Shown: positions 34,355 through 45,540, counted from the first letter of the stretch. The stretch is DNA of 64,000 nucleotides from Rattus norvegicus (GCF_036323735.1 NC_086031.1:38461225-38525224); one strand, 5' to 3'. Numbers and translations are program-made. Notes: generated by a model not told the origin, from the letters alone.

Positions 34355-34560
34355 AGACTGGTTAATTGATGTGGGGAAATGGACCCCAATTGTGAGTGGT
34401 ACCACGCCATGGGCTGCACCCTGAACTGAAGAGAATGGGCCATGAGCTGAGTGCCACCGTCCATCCTTCTGCTTTCTGACTGTGAATCAGTGCGGCCTGT
34501 GACTCCTACTGCTGTACCTTCACGCCTTCCTGAAATGTCTTGAGTATTTGGTCACAGTAG
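34355..34560 (+). mobile_element. MaLR-type LTR fragment
   Basis: 'gttaattgatgtggggaaat', 'ttgtgagtggtaccacgcc', 'gggccatgagctgagtgcc', 'cttctgctttctgactg' follow the sense LTR order. The 3' end is missing. Confidence 0.7.
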
Positions 34561-35297
34561 TGAGAACAATAGCCAATCCACAACCTGCTTTAGACAGATC
34601 TACCTAATTCTTCTTCCTAATACACAACATTCTGTATCTACACCTACCTGGGTTTTACCACCCATGCAGCACTGTTTGTCACACGAGCTATGTATCCCGC
34701 ACTTGAAGATTCTAGACCATACTTATTGTCATACTGCTAGAACACAGATGACCAGCCCTCTGGATCTCCACACCAATCCAGTCATTTAAATTAGTAGTTC
34801 CCAAATAAAAGGGCAAGGTACTGTTTCCTGTAATCACCTGGTATCAGCATCCCCAGAGGGACTATTTCAGCATAATTTAGTTTCTCTGCAACATAATTTA
34901 GTTTTCTCCATGTCTCTTGGATTAATTCCTTGCTGGCTAAACCATTGTGCAAGTCAAGAAAATTGTAGTCCTAAGACCTGATTTGGAAGACAATTATATA
35001 TAATCATAGAACTAAATCTGCAGAAATGCATGTGGATCTGTTAAAGCAGACTGTCTGCCTAGCTGCCTGAGCACTGACCCTACCCTCCTTGTCACTGGGG
35101 CAATGCCTATTAGATTTCACTTCTTAATTTATATGCCATTTTTCTCCTTAGGAAATACCAGATCCTTGCCTACCATACGCTTCTTGGGATTTTCCACATT
35201 ATCTGACACTGACCAGCTACCCAGCATACATTTCGCCCTGTTTGTCTAAACTATTATCTGTCCCTCCGACTTAGTCGCAAAACGTTTGAATCCAAAA

Positions 35298-35339
<42 letters not shown>

Positions 35340-35971
35340 TATATCATTCCTAGTAGATCACTAATAGTGTGAGTGAATGAATATTCATCCTGAAACTAGT
35401 TTCTAAAGCAAACAAAATAGAAATGTATAGCATACCTCTCCCTTTCAATTGCTTGAAAATAGCGTGAAAAACTTAGGAACAGAGTATCTTTCAGATACTG
35501 TATAAGAGTTACATAGAGCACTAGAGAACAACTCTATCTTAGAATTAGAAGAGAAACTTTAGATCATTGAAAAAAGAGAAAGGTTTATGTAGACTGTCTT
35601 CATGACAGATTGTAATTAAAGAGAGCAGAACATTCCAGGAGGGTTGGGGAACTGTGCATTTCATGTGAGGCTGTAGGGATGCTCTCTAAGAACCATATGG
35701 AAGACATAGTAGAATACGCACACAGAAGCGTCAGGAGAAATGAGGAAACGTGCTACCCTAGGCTCCCTGTTATCACTGCCTGGCACATGCCTTATCTGAA
35801 AGAGATTAGAGTTTCTTCAACTGTAAAGCTTCTCAAGGATTCCAGCTGGGCCCAGGCCAGTTGCTAATCCTTTCTTAGTATCAAATTTAGGGCTCTGAGG
35901 CACAGGTTTGGTGGAAACTTATAGGAATGGATCAAACCTACAGACTATTATTAAATATCAAATTCAAAGGT
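34561..35971. other. Repeat-poor stretch with one (TG)n
   Basis: A (TG)19 lies at 35301-35338. The rest is unassigned; the best frame (62 codons from 35679) is unrecognised. Confidence 0.5.
35301..35338 (+). repeat. (TG)n microsatellite
   Basis: About 19 pure TG units. Confidence 0.97.
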
Positions 35972-36165
35972 GGCAAATATGGCTCTGCAGTTGAAAACTC
36001 CTCACTGCTCATTCGCGAAGACGTGAGTTTGGTTCCCAGCGCTCACAAAGTTTAACTCAGAGCCACCTGCCAGCTCCATGGGATCAGGTGCCACCTTTCT
36101 GTTGCCACGGATACCTGCATTTAAATGTACTTATCCACAAGAAACACATACATGAAAGAAACACG
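35972..36165 (+). mobile_element. B3/B4-type SINE
   Basis: 'aatatggctctgcagttgaa', 'gacgtgagtttggttcccag', 'agccacctgccagctccatg', 'cacggatacctgcattta'. Confidence 0.65.
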
Positions 36166-36361
36166 CTGGAGCTAGAACCACATATAAAGATTACAGTTGA
36201 ATATAATGGTCAAATTATATTTTTTAAGCAAGAAAGACCATTCCAAACTGAAAATAGTCAAACTGGGTTGTCAGCTTGACTCTGGAATCATTGTATTATG
36301 ACAAAGTAACATATTTCAAAGATACAATTGTTAAAATTAATTGAATCAAATATAAATTCAG

Positions 36362-36366
<5 letters not shown>

Positions 36367-36445
<79 letters not shown>
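36367..36445 (+). repeat. (CT)n microsatellite
   Basis: About 39 CT units with one TTTC interruption near 36433, directly next to a B4 SINE fragment. Confidence 0.98.
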
Positions 36446-36526
36446 GCACGTGTACCCACATGACGAGACCAGAGGTCAACCTCAGCTGCTTTTCTTTGAG
36501 TTCTTTATACTTTGTTGGTTTGGGGC
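36446..36526 (-). mobile_element. RSINE1/B4-type SINE, first part (split by pseudogene)
   Basis: 'gcacgtgtacccacatgacg' and 'gaccagaggtcaacctcag' match the antisense B4 3' part. The remainder of the SINE lies at 37061-37262, beyond the RPL21 retrocopy. Confidence 0.6.
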
Positions 36527-37050
36527 TTTTTTTATTTATGTTACATCCTAGGTCTTCCGTTGTTTTTTGTACAACTACTAAGCAAGCCATGAATTCATAA
36601 GGAAGGGCTCCAGCAGCTCAGCCTCCCTCCAGTTAGTTTTTACAGCATGAGTTTCTCTGAGTGAGCCAGGCTGACGTTTCTGTTTCTGGTGATTCTGGTG
36701 ACTTTTCTCTTTGGCTTCCTTTGCTTCTGCTAATTTTCCCTTCACCCATTTCAGGGATCTTCTTTGGCCCTTAGAGTATATGATACGCTCAGTGTGTACA
36801 TTCATTCTCTTGGGAGAAGTTTGCTCTGAACTTGATTATTTACAACAATGTCAACAGCATGCTGAGTGACAGTGTAGAGATTTTAGTTCTGCCAAGGTAA
36901 CATTTACAGGGCAGTCTTTTTATAATAGTACCCATTCCCTTGATGACCTCATCAACCATCTTATAGGCCCACTAAGAACAACTCAATCATCTAAAAGGGC
37001 TAGTGAACATATGGCAGGTGCCTCCCCCTCTTTCCCTCTGTGTTTGTTAT
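36527..37050 (-). pseudogene. RPL21: Processed pseudogene of 60S ribosomal protein L21
   Basis: Intronless minus-strand copy of the RPL21 coding sequence. Translation of the 3' half (minus-strand frame 36805-36578) keeps runs such as KEAKEK, LKRQP, RETH, VKTN and ELLEP in the order of RPL21, with RPL21-like spacing. Upstream, 'aagggaatgggtactatt', 'tgtaaatgttaccttggcag' and 'cagcatgctgttgacattg' match the middle of the mRNA, and 'agagggaaagagggggagg' the N-terminal codons. The start codon position reads ATA (37050-37048). At least three single-base length changes, an internal deletion of about 16 bp near 36970 and loss of the normal stop disable it. A short A-rich tail (T run at 36527-36533 on the plus strand) marks retroposition. 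It sits inside a B4 SINE. Confidence 0.88.
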
Positions 37051-37060
37051 TTTGGTGAAT

Positions 37061-37262
37061 TATTGGAAGATGCCTAAAAGACAGAGTTCCTTACTAACAT
37101 GGAACTCAGCAAGGATGGTAAGCTGGCTAGACACCGAGACCCAGAAACTGACCTGCTTGGCTTATCTCAGTGCTAATACTACAAACTTGTGCCACTATGC
37201 CTGCCCTTGTCTGTTTTCTTGACTCTTTTATAATGCGATTTCTGGGAACCAAGTTCCTTGCT
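37061..37262 (-). mobile_element. RSINE1/B4-type SINE, second part
   Basis: 'atggaactcagcaaggatgg', 'ggctagacaccgagaccc', 'ctacaaacttgtgccactat' and 'ttctgggaaccaag' continue the antisense B4 interrupted by the RPL21 retrocopy. Confidence 0.6.
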
Positions 37263-37366
37263 TTCTTGTGGACTTCAACAGCACTGTGTTACTTAGGAGA
37301 TGCTAATTTAATAGTTAAGAATTTGGTAACAACCACAACCACTTTTGCGGCTCTCTGAGTACAAAA

Positions 37367-37519
37367 CACCCTGTGAGCGTGGTACAAAGAGAACTGTATG
37401 ATGTGACAGTGGGGGGAACCATGTCCTCTAACTGCTCTTGGCCAAAAAATGGTCAGATAGCACAGTCAAAAGATTCTCAGAGATATTTCTACATAAAGGT
37501 CAGACAGGTGTCCCTGAAT
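37367..37519 (+). repeat. Direct repeat, copy 1
   Basis: 153 bp, matching 38080-38219 in the same orientation with only a handful of substitutions plus a 13-bp length difference. Core 'ctgctcttggccaaaaaatg' is identical. Family unknown. Confidence 0.9.
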
Positions 37520-38079
37520 GGTTTCGTACTTTAAGGAGAGATCTCTGAGCTATTCAAACAATGGTTCAACTAGTGTAAGGATGCAATGGGGTTTAGTCAA
37601 AACTAGACCAACATCCATGAATCAAATATATCTGCATGCACATCTCATTGTGGATGAGAGGACAAGCCCTGTGCCTTTACCAGATAAAATGGATGTCTGC
37701 TTTCAGTATACAAACCTTTTTCCCTTGTGAAAAGAGTGACTATGTGTCTGAGGCAAGCCAGACTTCTTCGGCAAAAATGTGGTAAAAAAAAAAAAGAAGA
37801 AGAAGAAGAAGAAGCACAGTTGGAGGCTGAGTTAGACCAAAGGCTTTCTGGGTGTTTGATGTCTCCCGTTACTGTCAAGATCCTTGGCATTCATAGACCC
37901 TTAACAAAGTATTAAAGACCTCAGTTGCCCTGGAGCTTCCATTGTGGAAAAGGCACAGAGGGGAGAGAAAAAGACTTTCATGCTAAACTCATCTTGGTTT
38001 TCCCCTTCGTCTTTCCCTTTGACTCTTCGTTTTTGCATTTCTCTCTTTACTGAAAGGTTCCCTCTTTTAATCCTGTGAA
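37520..38079. other. Spacer between the direct repeats
   Basis: 560 bp with an A12 run followed by (AAG)n at 37784-37814. Nothing else recognised. Frames of up to 81 codons look incidental. Confidence 0.5.
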
Positions 38080-38219
38080 CATCCTGTGAGCATGGTACAA
38101 GGGGAACTGTATGATGTGACAAGTCCTCTAACTGCTCTTGGCCAAAAAATGGTCAGATAGCACAGTCGAAGGTTTCTCAGAGATATTTCTACATAAAGAT
38201 CAGACAGGTGCTCCTGAAT
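38080..38219 (+). repeat. Direct repeat, copy 2
   Basis: 140 bp; lacks 13 bp present in copy 1 after 'gatgtgac'. Homology stops abruptly at 'cctgaat' on the right, as in copy 1. Confidence 0.9.
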
Positions 38220-38359
38220 TCTGGATTACCCTAAGAATAAAGCATATAAAATCCAGTACAAACTGGAAACAGTGCTTCTCCCTAAAATAGGGGGATGGTT
38301 TCATAGAGGCAGAGCCTTAACAAAGATAATAAAAAGTGTGTGTTGATATTTTTAGGTTT

Positions 38360-38572
38360 ATTTTTGTTTTGAATTTGGTGTACATTTGAGTGGCTATGTG
38401 CATTCATGGGTGTGTAGTTGACTACAGAGGCCAGAAGAAGGCATCAGATCTCCTTAAACTGGAGTTACAAGCACATAGATGCTGCGTGATATGTATGTCA
38501 GCAATCAAACCCAGACCTTCTAGAAAAGCAGTGTGCACTCTTAACTATTGAGACACCTTTCCAGCACCCATA
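38360..38572 (-). mobile_element. B3-type SINE
   Basis: 'agaggccagaagaaggcatc', 'ctccttaaactggagttaca', 'gcactcttaactattgagac' and 'acctttccagcac' are a clear antisense B3. Confidence 0.8.
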
Positions 38573-38702
38573 TTAATATTTTACTATTAAGATATTTATT
38601 AAAATTTCATATTCTTCTGTCTCCTGAAAAGAAGATTTACAAGGAAAAGAAGATTGGATATGTTGACAAGTTTAACATCTACTAACATGTTTAAAAATGG
38701 GA

Positions 38703-38992
38703 GCATACTAGAAAGGCAGCTCAGTGGGTAGAGCACTAACTAGGAGGATCTAAGTTTTAATCTCCAAAACTCACATAGAAGAAGGATATAGCAGAGCACA
38801 AGAAATCCTAGCACTCCAGTAGGAACCTAGAGGCAGACAGGAGAATGCCTGAAAACTGTGAGGCAGATAGTCTTAGATAAACAAGGAGGACAGTTTGAAG
38901 GTTGTCTTCTGAACTCCACATATACCCCATGACACTCTCATGTGTGCAAACACATGCACATGCACAGGCACAGACATACACACAAACGCAAG

Positions 38993-39029
<37 letters not shown>
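38703..39029 (+). mobile_element. RSINE1/B4-type SINE with CA tail
   Basis: Head 'gcagctcagtgggtagagca', body 'aggaacctagaggcagacag', 3' block 'gttgtcttctgaactccac', then a CA-rich tail ending in (CA)18 at 38993-39029. Confidence 0.75.
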
Positions 39030-39032
<3 letters not shown>

Positions 39033-39187
39033 TAAAAAGTAGAAAATTTTCTCATGTGGACGATATAACCAGTGCTACCCAAAGTCTTATGACTGTTGCA
39101 TGAATATAATCAAGTCACATCCCATAGAAACCTCTGGAAGAACACTTCTATTTGTAGGCTTCTGTACACATTTTAAAATTAAATCAC

Positions 39188-39233
39188 TGTCTGAACTTAT
39201 TGTAAAGCAATGTCTGGGCTTATTGTAAAGGAA
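39188..39233 (+). repeat. 23-bp tandem duplication
   Basis: Two adjacent 23-bp units beginning 'tgtctg' and containing 'cttattgtaaag', differing at about three positions. Confidence 0.85.
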
Positions 39234-39394
39234 AAATGTGACTGAATTTAAAATTAAAGGTTAAAATATATTGTAAGCTAGAAGAATGTAAAGCCAGAGA
39301 ATCTCATTTGAAGGAATCTCTAAAATGGTTCAGTTTTAGCTGGAATTTGAAATGATGTTTTTTGGTCTTCATTCTCATGCCTGTACAGGTTTGA

Positions 39395-39690
39395 GTGCAA
39401 GCATACATTTGCATATGTGTGTAGGCCAGTGGTTTACCCTCCTTACCTGTCATTCTTTAGTGATATCTGCTTTGGTTTATGTTAGAGGGTCTTCCGTTAA
39501 CCTAGACTGTGCTTAGTAGTTTCTGTGGATGACCATGAACTCCCCCCTGTTTCCACATCCCTAAGGCTAGGCTCACAAGTGAACATCACCGTGCCCAGTT
39601 TTCAGGGATCCAGGATCAAATAGCTTTGGATACACAGCAGGAGGTGGATACACCACCTAGAGTCATCTTCCCAACACTCAGTCTACAGTC
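39395..39690 (-). mobile_element. RSINE1/B4-type SINE
   Basis: Antisense: 'catatgtgtgtaggccagtg', 'taagatt-like middle', 'aaggctaggctcacaagtg', 'accgtgcccagttttcaggg'. Strongly diverged. Confidence 0.55.
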
Positions 39691-39767
39691 TTTAAGAATG
39701 ACCTGGGCCTGACAATCCAGAGCACCTGCTAAAGTGTCTTAGCCCTTAGGAGAGTTCAAAAGCAAAG

Positions 39768-39935
39768 TAGGGAGGCCAGGAGATGGCTCAGCTGCTCATG
39801 GGGTTTTCTTCCAAGCCTCACAACATACATTTAATCACTTAGGACCTAGGAAAATGTGGAAGGAGAGAACTGAGTGCAGACACTTGTTACTTGACCTTAC
39901 AGATTCACCTCAAATAAAAGTAAAGTTGTTTTATT
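39768..39935 (+). mobile_element. B4-type SINE
   Basis: 'ccaggagatggctcagctgc', 'ggaaggagagaactgagtgc' and an A-rich end. The same 'ggagagaactgactccc' block occurs in the copy at 60283-60470. Confidence 0.6.
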
Positions 39936-40299
39936 TTTTCTGAAATTTAAAGACAATGGCAACAATACAAATTTTCAAAGAACAAAAGAGGCACCTTGCC
40001 TAGATCTGAAAATCATGTCAAGTAGTGAAGGGCATAAGAACAAAGGGCATGAACAGTTTCAGCCTGTTCCCTGAAAGCCTGCAACAGGTCAAGTCACATT
40101 GCTTTATGGCTTTTTCAGGCTGTTTTACGTTCCAACACCTAGGCTAGCCAGTTGCCAGCTTCTCAGAATATCCATAAGTGAAAGGAATGGACGCTACTCG
40201 CAAAGTGGTGTTTCCTCCCTCTGATCGTTGCAAACAAATGCCACTGGTGTGATTCACAGCCAGATGTTAGTGAAGACATAAGATATAACAAACACATGG

Positions 40300-40505
40300 A
40301 GGCAGAGAGATAGCAAGGAGGTTACAGGAACTTGCTGTTCTTGCAAAAGGCCTGAGTGAAGTAAGTCCTTAGCATCTATGTCAGATGGCTCCGAACTGTT
40401 TGTAGGTCCAGCTGCAGGTAATCTGTCTGCCTTTTCTGTTCAGAGTACAGAACCTTTATCTTCAGCCCCAACATGTGCATAAATAGAAATAAAAAATAAA
40501 ATATA
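40300..40505 (+). mobile_element. B3-type SINE
   Basis: 'aggaacttgctgttcttgca', 'agcatctatgtcagatggct', 'gtaggtccagctgcaggtaa', and an A-rich tail 'aaataaaaaataaaat'. Confidence 0.65.
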
Positions 40506-41149
40506 TGAAATATTAACTGTTTCTGATAATAGCAATGTTACATACAAAGAAATAATGACAAGTTTTCCTCCACTAAAGTAATTTTAAAACTAGTTTAGAG
40601 CCATGCTCAGTCTATTCTGGTCTACTCTGCGATCTGTAAAATATATCTAAAGTTTTGCTCTAATGCACAGCTATCCCCTACTCTTGAATAATGGAGTCAC
40701 CCTACATGAAACATCCATTTGTCACAACGGCATTTCTTTTAAGAGAACTTCTGCTGATCAGAACTACCATTATAACAAGTACCTGTAAGTGGTCTTTGAC
40801 TTGGAAATATAGGCACATAAACTTATTTTACTCTTCATTTAAACTTATGAGTTCCCATAATATAATTAATATTACTTTTCAATGAGATAACCAACCCTGG
40901 ACATGTAGCTTATGGTGTGGTACATGACTATTTTGTGATTTTTCTGAGCTCTATCCCAGAACTACCTCTCCACCTTAAAATACAAGTACAGCAACCAAAA
41001 CAGAAAAGACTTCAATATATCCACAAGAGAAACAAGTAGAGTTTGAGTGTTAGATAGGAATATAGAGATGCATAGTTCCTACTGCTTATGTGCTTCTGGA
41101 AAGATGAAACACAACCACGCAAAATATCAAAGTAATCCTAGGTAAAATG
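40506..41149. other. No gene; unassigned DNA
   Basis: AT-rich with no recognised repeat. A 64-codon frame at 40691 is unrecognised. Confidence 0.45.
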
Positions 41150-41620
41150 GGACAGATCTGATCTCAGATTCGATCCTCAGAACCCATGTAAAAACCAGGC
41201 GTAGCGGAGCATACTTGTGAAGCCAACCTTGAGGACATAGAGACAGTAGGCTTAGCCTAACCACACAGCCTCAGTACCAATCCAGGAAAGGAAAGGAAAG
41301 GAAAGGAAAGGAAAGGAAAGGAAAGGAAAGGAAAGGAAAGGAAAGGAAAGGAAAGGAAAGGAAAAGAAAGGAAAGGGGAGGGGGAGGGGGAGAGGGAGGA
41401 GGGGGAAGGGGAGGGGGAGGGGAGGGAAAGGGGGAAGGGAGGGGGAAAGGGAAGGGGGAGGAGAAGGAGAAGGAGAAGGAAAAGAATGAGGAAGAAGAGC
41501 AAACAGTGTTGCAAGGAGCAACACTCAGAGTTGATCACTGTCCTCTATATGCACTTGAATACACTCTAAAATTGCACACAAATGCATGTGTTCTTGCACA
41601 CACATATAGCTTTAATCTGT
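41150..41620 (+). mobile_element. RSINE1/B4-type SINE disrupted by a purine expansion
   Basis: The 5' part at 41150-41283 has 'tcgatcctcagaacccatgt' and 'aaccaggcgtagcgga'. The 3' part at 41500-41620 has 'gcaaggagcaacactcagag' and a CA-rich tail. Between them, where the SINE normally has a short A-rich 'tctcaaaa' linker, lies a 216-bp purine tract. Confidence 0.65.
41284..41499 (+). repeat. Polypurine tract: (GGAAA)n then G-rich
   Basis: About 18 units of AGGAA/GGAAA to 41375, then 'ggggagggggaggggg'-type sequence to about 41460, then (GGAGAA)n. Without a pyrimidine for over 200 bp. The G-rich part contains many runs of three or more Gs with 1-3 base spacers, a G-quadruplex-type pattern. Pro/Phe/Ser-rich frames on the minus strand are artefacts. 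Confidence 0.97.
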
Positions 41621-42289
41621 ACCTGGTAAGTATGTCAGATTAGATTAACTTACTTTAAAAGCAACTATGATGAACTAGGAACAGAGGTGCAGAAGAAAAT
41701 TTATGGTCGGAACGCTGTAGGAGGGAATCAAGTCATAAAATCAAAAAATAAGGAGTAGCTATCCCCTTATGGGAAAATTCACTGTAGGAGACAAATTCAC
41801 CTCTTCTCCATAGAACTCTATTTAAATATGAGATCAGGCCTTGGGGGTATGTTTTTCTAAAGCCTAATCCATACTTGTAGTTCAATGTCAGTTTAGTGGT
41901 TGAATGATTCTTGAGTAGGTTATGAGAGAAATCTGTAAAGGGATGAAATCAATTGGTTAAAAAAGTGAAAACTTACATTTTCTGAAAGACTGTTTACTGG
42001 GCCATTTGTCATCATACTCATTGGCAAATACTGTACTTCATAGAATCTGCATAAACATGTAACATGTATTTTTATTCAAATTGTCATGCCATAGTACCAA
42101 AAGAGATGTGAAATTAGTTTCTACTAAAACAAAACACTTTTATTCATTGTATGCATCTTTTATTTTTACCGCATATTATTTGAACACATTTTAGTTTCAG
42201 GATGGCATTTTTTAGCTTTCATTTGTTAGACTTTGGTAGTGTTTGCCCTTTATTTGTTTTCTCATTCCCCATTTCTTAAGAATGAAGGA
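41621..42289. other. No gene; unassigned AT-rich DNA
   Basis: No recognised feature. Confidence 0.45.
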
Positions 42290-42490
42290 AAGGCTTGAGA
42301 TGTGTTTCAGCTGGGACAGTTGGCCTAGAGTCCTGTGTTCCATTGCGACCACATAAATTACGTACGGTGGTACATGCCTGTCCTCTCAGCACAGAGTGCG
42401 TGAACACAGACTTCAAGGGTATCCTCAGCTACACAGGGAGTTTGGTGCCAACCTTGGCTACAAAAGTCCCTGTCTTATAAACAAAAAGGA
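42290..42490 (+). mobile_element. B4/ID_B1-type SINE (ID head fused to B1-like body)
   Basis: ID-like head ('gagtcctgtgttccattgcg') followed by the B1-like body 'cggtggtacatgcctgtcct', 'cttcaagggtatcctcagct', 'acacagggagtttggtgcc' and an A-rich end. Confidence 0.65.
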
Positions 42491-42559
42491 ATGCAAAATA
42501 AAGGAAAAGAAAAGAAAAGGAAAATGTAAAAGGGGGTCATAAGAAAACTTCAGTCTGAA

Positions 42560-42985
42560 ACAGAACATGTGATATTGAAATAGAATACAGTATCAATAGA
42601 CAAACTAATATGGGAGAAGGAAAACAAGTCCACACATAAACAAGGAACTATAGACAACTAACAAATGCTGAGACTGTAAGAATACACCTTCTAAGGGATG
42701 AGCCTCCTAGCTTATTATACATACCAATTGGTCAGCCCTTAAGTCATATACAAACTGTAACTAAATAGATTGACCAAACTGTATTTACATATGTATACCT
42801 ATGTATGCATATAAACATACACATACATGCATGCTCACACATATACACACAAATACAAACACACATGAGCGCGCGCTCCTTAATTTAAGAAATAAAAGGG
42901 GTTATAAGAGGGTTAGAGAGAGGAAAGGGAAGGGTAAGTGGTATAATTATATATTCAAACAATAAAAGAATGAAATTTACAAAGA
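42560..42985 (+). mobile_element. Old L1 3' UTR and 3' end
   Basis: 'caagtccacacataaacaa', 'taccaattggtcagcccttaa', 'aagtcatatacaaactgtaa', a variable ATAC/CA region at 42780-42865, then 'gagagaggaaagggaaggg' and 'gtataattatatattcaaac'. This is the same order as 6965-7590. Confidence 0.65.
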
Positions 42986-43611
42986 CTGTTAGAGCTCATT
43001 ATTATAATCTATTCTGGAAGCTCTTATAATACAGAACCCACACTTGTCAAGGCTGGGCTAATGTGATTTTGACAATAAACACATAGGCGACCAGGAAAGT
43101 GAGAAAATAAATCTGAGGGTTGTAAAGATGATACCAATGATGGCAGACTACAGAGTTTCCCAGAGGGGACATTAGCTTCAGAAACATCCATTTTTATTAA
43201 AACCTGTGCATTAGCAATCTCCCTCATTTGAAATTGAGATTAAATCCATAACATTTTCAGCCTGAACACTGTTACAGAACATAGAAATTTTCTTCCAATA
43301 GATAAACCCCAATAGATAAGTTCCATGTGAATATCAAATTCTCGCATGCCCACAGGTGTGTTCTAGATATGTTTTTGCAAACTAACTCCCACCAACTACA
43401 TCATATTATAAATGTCCTTCAGGATATACCTAGATTTTAAAAAGTCTTTGGGGACCATGTCATGAATAGCAGTTATTTTTTTCTGCATCTTAAACTTACC
43501 AACATATTTGAATACATTGACTTATTTTGATAGAGGTTGTTTAAAGAGTCTACTCTCCATAAGAAATATTATAATAGAAAAGATTTTTGCTTTCTTAAGA
43601 CTCATAGAATG

Positions 43612-43860
43612 GGGAATGGAGAGATGGCAGTTAAATAGCACTTACTGCTTTTGGAGGGGACTCACAATCTCTTCCTAGCACACACTGGACTGCTCGCAAC
43701 TACTTAATACCTCCAACTCCAGGGAATCCTACACCTTCTTTTGCCTTGTGTGAATTCTTGTATGCACATGGCTATGTTAATTCACAGATACACACAGTAT
43801 ATATATACATATATATATACATATATATGAAACAAATATTTAAATATTTACTGTCAGCAT
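43612..43860 (+). mobile_element. B3/B2-type SINE with AT tail
   Basis: 'atggagagatggcagttaaa', 'agcacttactgcttttgg', 'cctccaactccagggaatcc', then 'gcacatggctatg' and a TA/CA tail (43798-43829). Confidence 0.65.
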
Positions 43861-44269
43861 CCTCGCAGATAAAGTTCACTGGCCACTGATCTACAGTCTA
43901 AGTGTGATGAGGCCTCTGGATTCCCTGCTGTCTTATTTTCTGTAGGGCTAAACTTAGTGCTCATTAGTTACAAAGACAGCCAAGTTTAGAATTTTAAATT
44001 TAAGCTAATTTTGGCAGCAACTTTTATTACACACCCTTAATATTCTATCACCACTCATTTCATTTGGCCATAGTAGAGAAAGTCCTGTTTATTAGGATTC
44101 TTCAATATTCCAGGCATAGACAGACTATTTGGAAGGATAAGGCTTATTTTCATCTTCACACACACTTAGTGAACTACTGCCATTTCCAATTTAATGATTA
44201 GAAAACAGAAGCCCAAACTGTTTGTAAAAATCAAAAATCACCTAAGGATGTACCACTAATAGGTGGCTA

Positions 44270-44271
<2 letters not shown>
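43861..44271. other. No gene; unassigned DNA
   Basis: No recognised repeat or frame. Confidence 0.45.
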
Positions 44272-44333
<62 letters not shown>

Positions 44334-44338
44334 TTCTG

Positions 44339-44409
<71 letters not shown>

Positions 44410-44410
44410 C
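44272..44410 (+). repeat. (CT)n(GT)n compound microsatellite
   Basis: About 62 CT units with three TTTC/GTC interruptions, ending in (GT)6. The reverse-strand Arg/Glu frame is an artefact. Confidence 0.98.
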
Positions 44411-44887
44411 ACACTCTCTTCACCATGCAAATAAAATTTCAAAATCTCATTCAAGCCATTCTCCAACAAAATGCTTTGAGGCAACCATCACACATTTGAA
44501 TTTCTGGGACAAAGCAGGCATCATCAGACCTTGTCTGAGACGCTTGTTCCAAGCGCTGAGTCCACCATTAGGATAGCCACTGTTATGCAGAAACTATATT
44601 TTAAAGCATTGAAGATTTCTGGTTGATAAAGGACACAAATGGATTCCTTCAAGTCAGAAACAGCATAGTGACAAAGGGAAACTGTACTAGGAAAGATGCA
44701 TCCAAGTGGCTGTTACAAATGAAGATAGGAGAAAAGCACTTTAAGTGACTGCTTTATCAAGTGAGGACAATTTCCTTAAAAACCATGTCACTATGATGTC
44801 AAATCTAAGAGCAACAGGAGTGGAAATGGCTGTGGGAACTTCCTGCCTGACAGTTTTGGGAGAACCAGAATTTGGATTTAGTACTGT
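44411..44887. other. No gene; unassigned DNA
   Basis: No recognised repeat or frame. Confidence 0.4.
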
Positions 44888-45283
44888 AGTATCATTCTAT
44901 GTCAATTTGACATAAGCTATAGTCATTGGAGAGGAAGGAGCTTCACCTGAGAAAATGCCACCCTAAGAACCAGCTGCATGGCATTTTCATAGTGAATAAT
45001 GGGGGAGGGCCCAGCACATTGTGGGTGGTGACATCCCTGGTCCTGGGTTCTATAAGGAAGAATGTTGAGCAAGCCAGGGATAGCAGGCCAGTAAGCAGCA
45101 CTCCTCCACAGCTTCTGCATCAGCTGCTGCCAACAGGATCTTGTCCTGCTTCAGTTCTTGTCCTGACTTCCTTTGGTGATGAACAGTATTGTGGAAATAC
45201 AAGCTGCATAAACCCTTTCATCCCCTACTTGCTTTTGCTCATGGTGCTCTGTTGCAGTAATAGAAACCCTAACTAAGGAAGAT
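44888..45283 (+). mobile_element. MaLR-type LTR, near full length
   Basis: The best preserved LTR here. In order: 'tatgtcaatttgacataagc', 'ggagcttcacctgagaaaat', 'ttgtgggtggtgacatccc', 'gttctataaggaag', 'gacttcctttggtgatgaac', 'gcataaaccctttcatcccc', ending 'gaaaccctaactaagga'. About 395 bp. A 116-codon frame within it is incidental. Confidence 0.8.
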
Positions 45284-45284
45284 C

Positions 45285-45478
45285 CTGAAGACCCATGTAA
45301 AGATATGGGTGTGGTGGTACATGCTTACAGTCTCAACACTGGCAAAATTGAAGGCATAGATAGGTGGATCTCTGAAAGTACACTTACTATCCACAAAGAC
45401 TGCTTCGTGAGCTACAGTGCTTGATTCAAACAAAAGTAAGACACCTGGGTAGTACATTAAGATTGTCCTCTGATCTCC

Positions 45479-45540
<62 letters not shown>

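Noticed and set aside
36578..36805. 75-codon frame as a possible small gene
   Set aside because: It is the 3' half of a disabled RPL21 retrocopy.
37367..38219. Direct repeat read as the LTRs of a small retroelement
   Set aside because: No TG...CA ends, primer-binding site or polypurine tract are visible, and the spacer has no coding content.
41252..41538. 90-93 codon minus-strand frames rich in Pro, Phe, Ser and Leu
   Set aside because: They are direct translations of the polypurine tract in two frames.
44242..44499. Arg/Glu and Ser/Leu frames
   Set aside because: Both strands of a (CT)n repeat; no gene.
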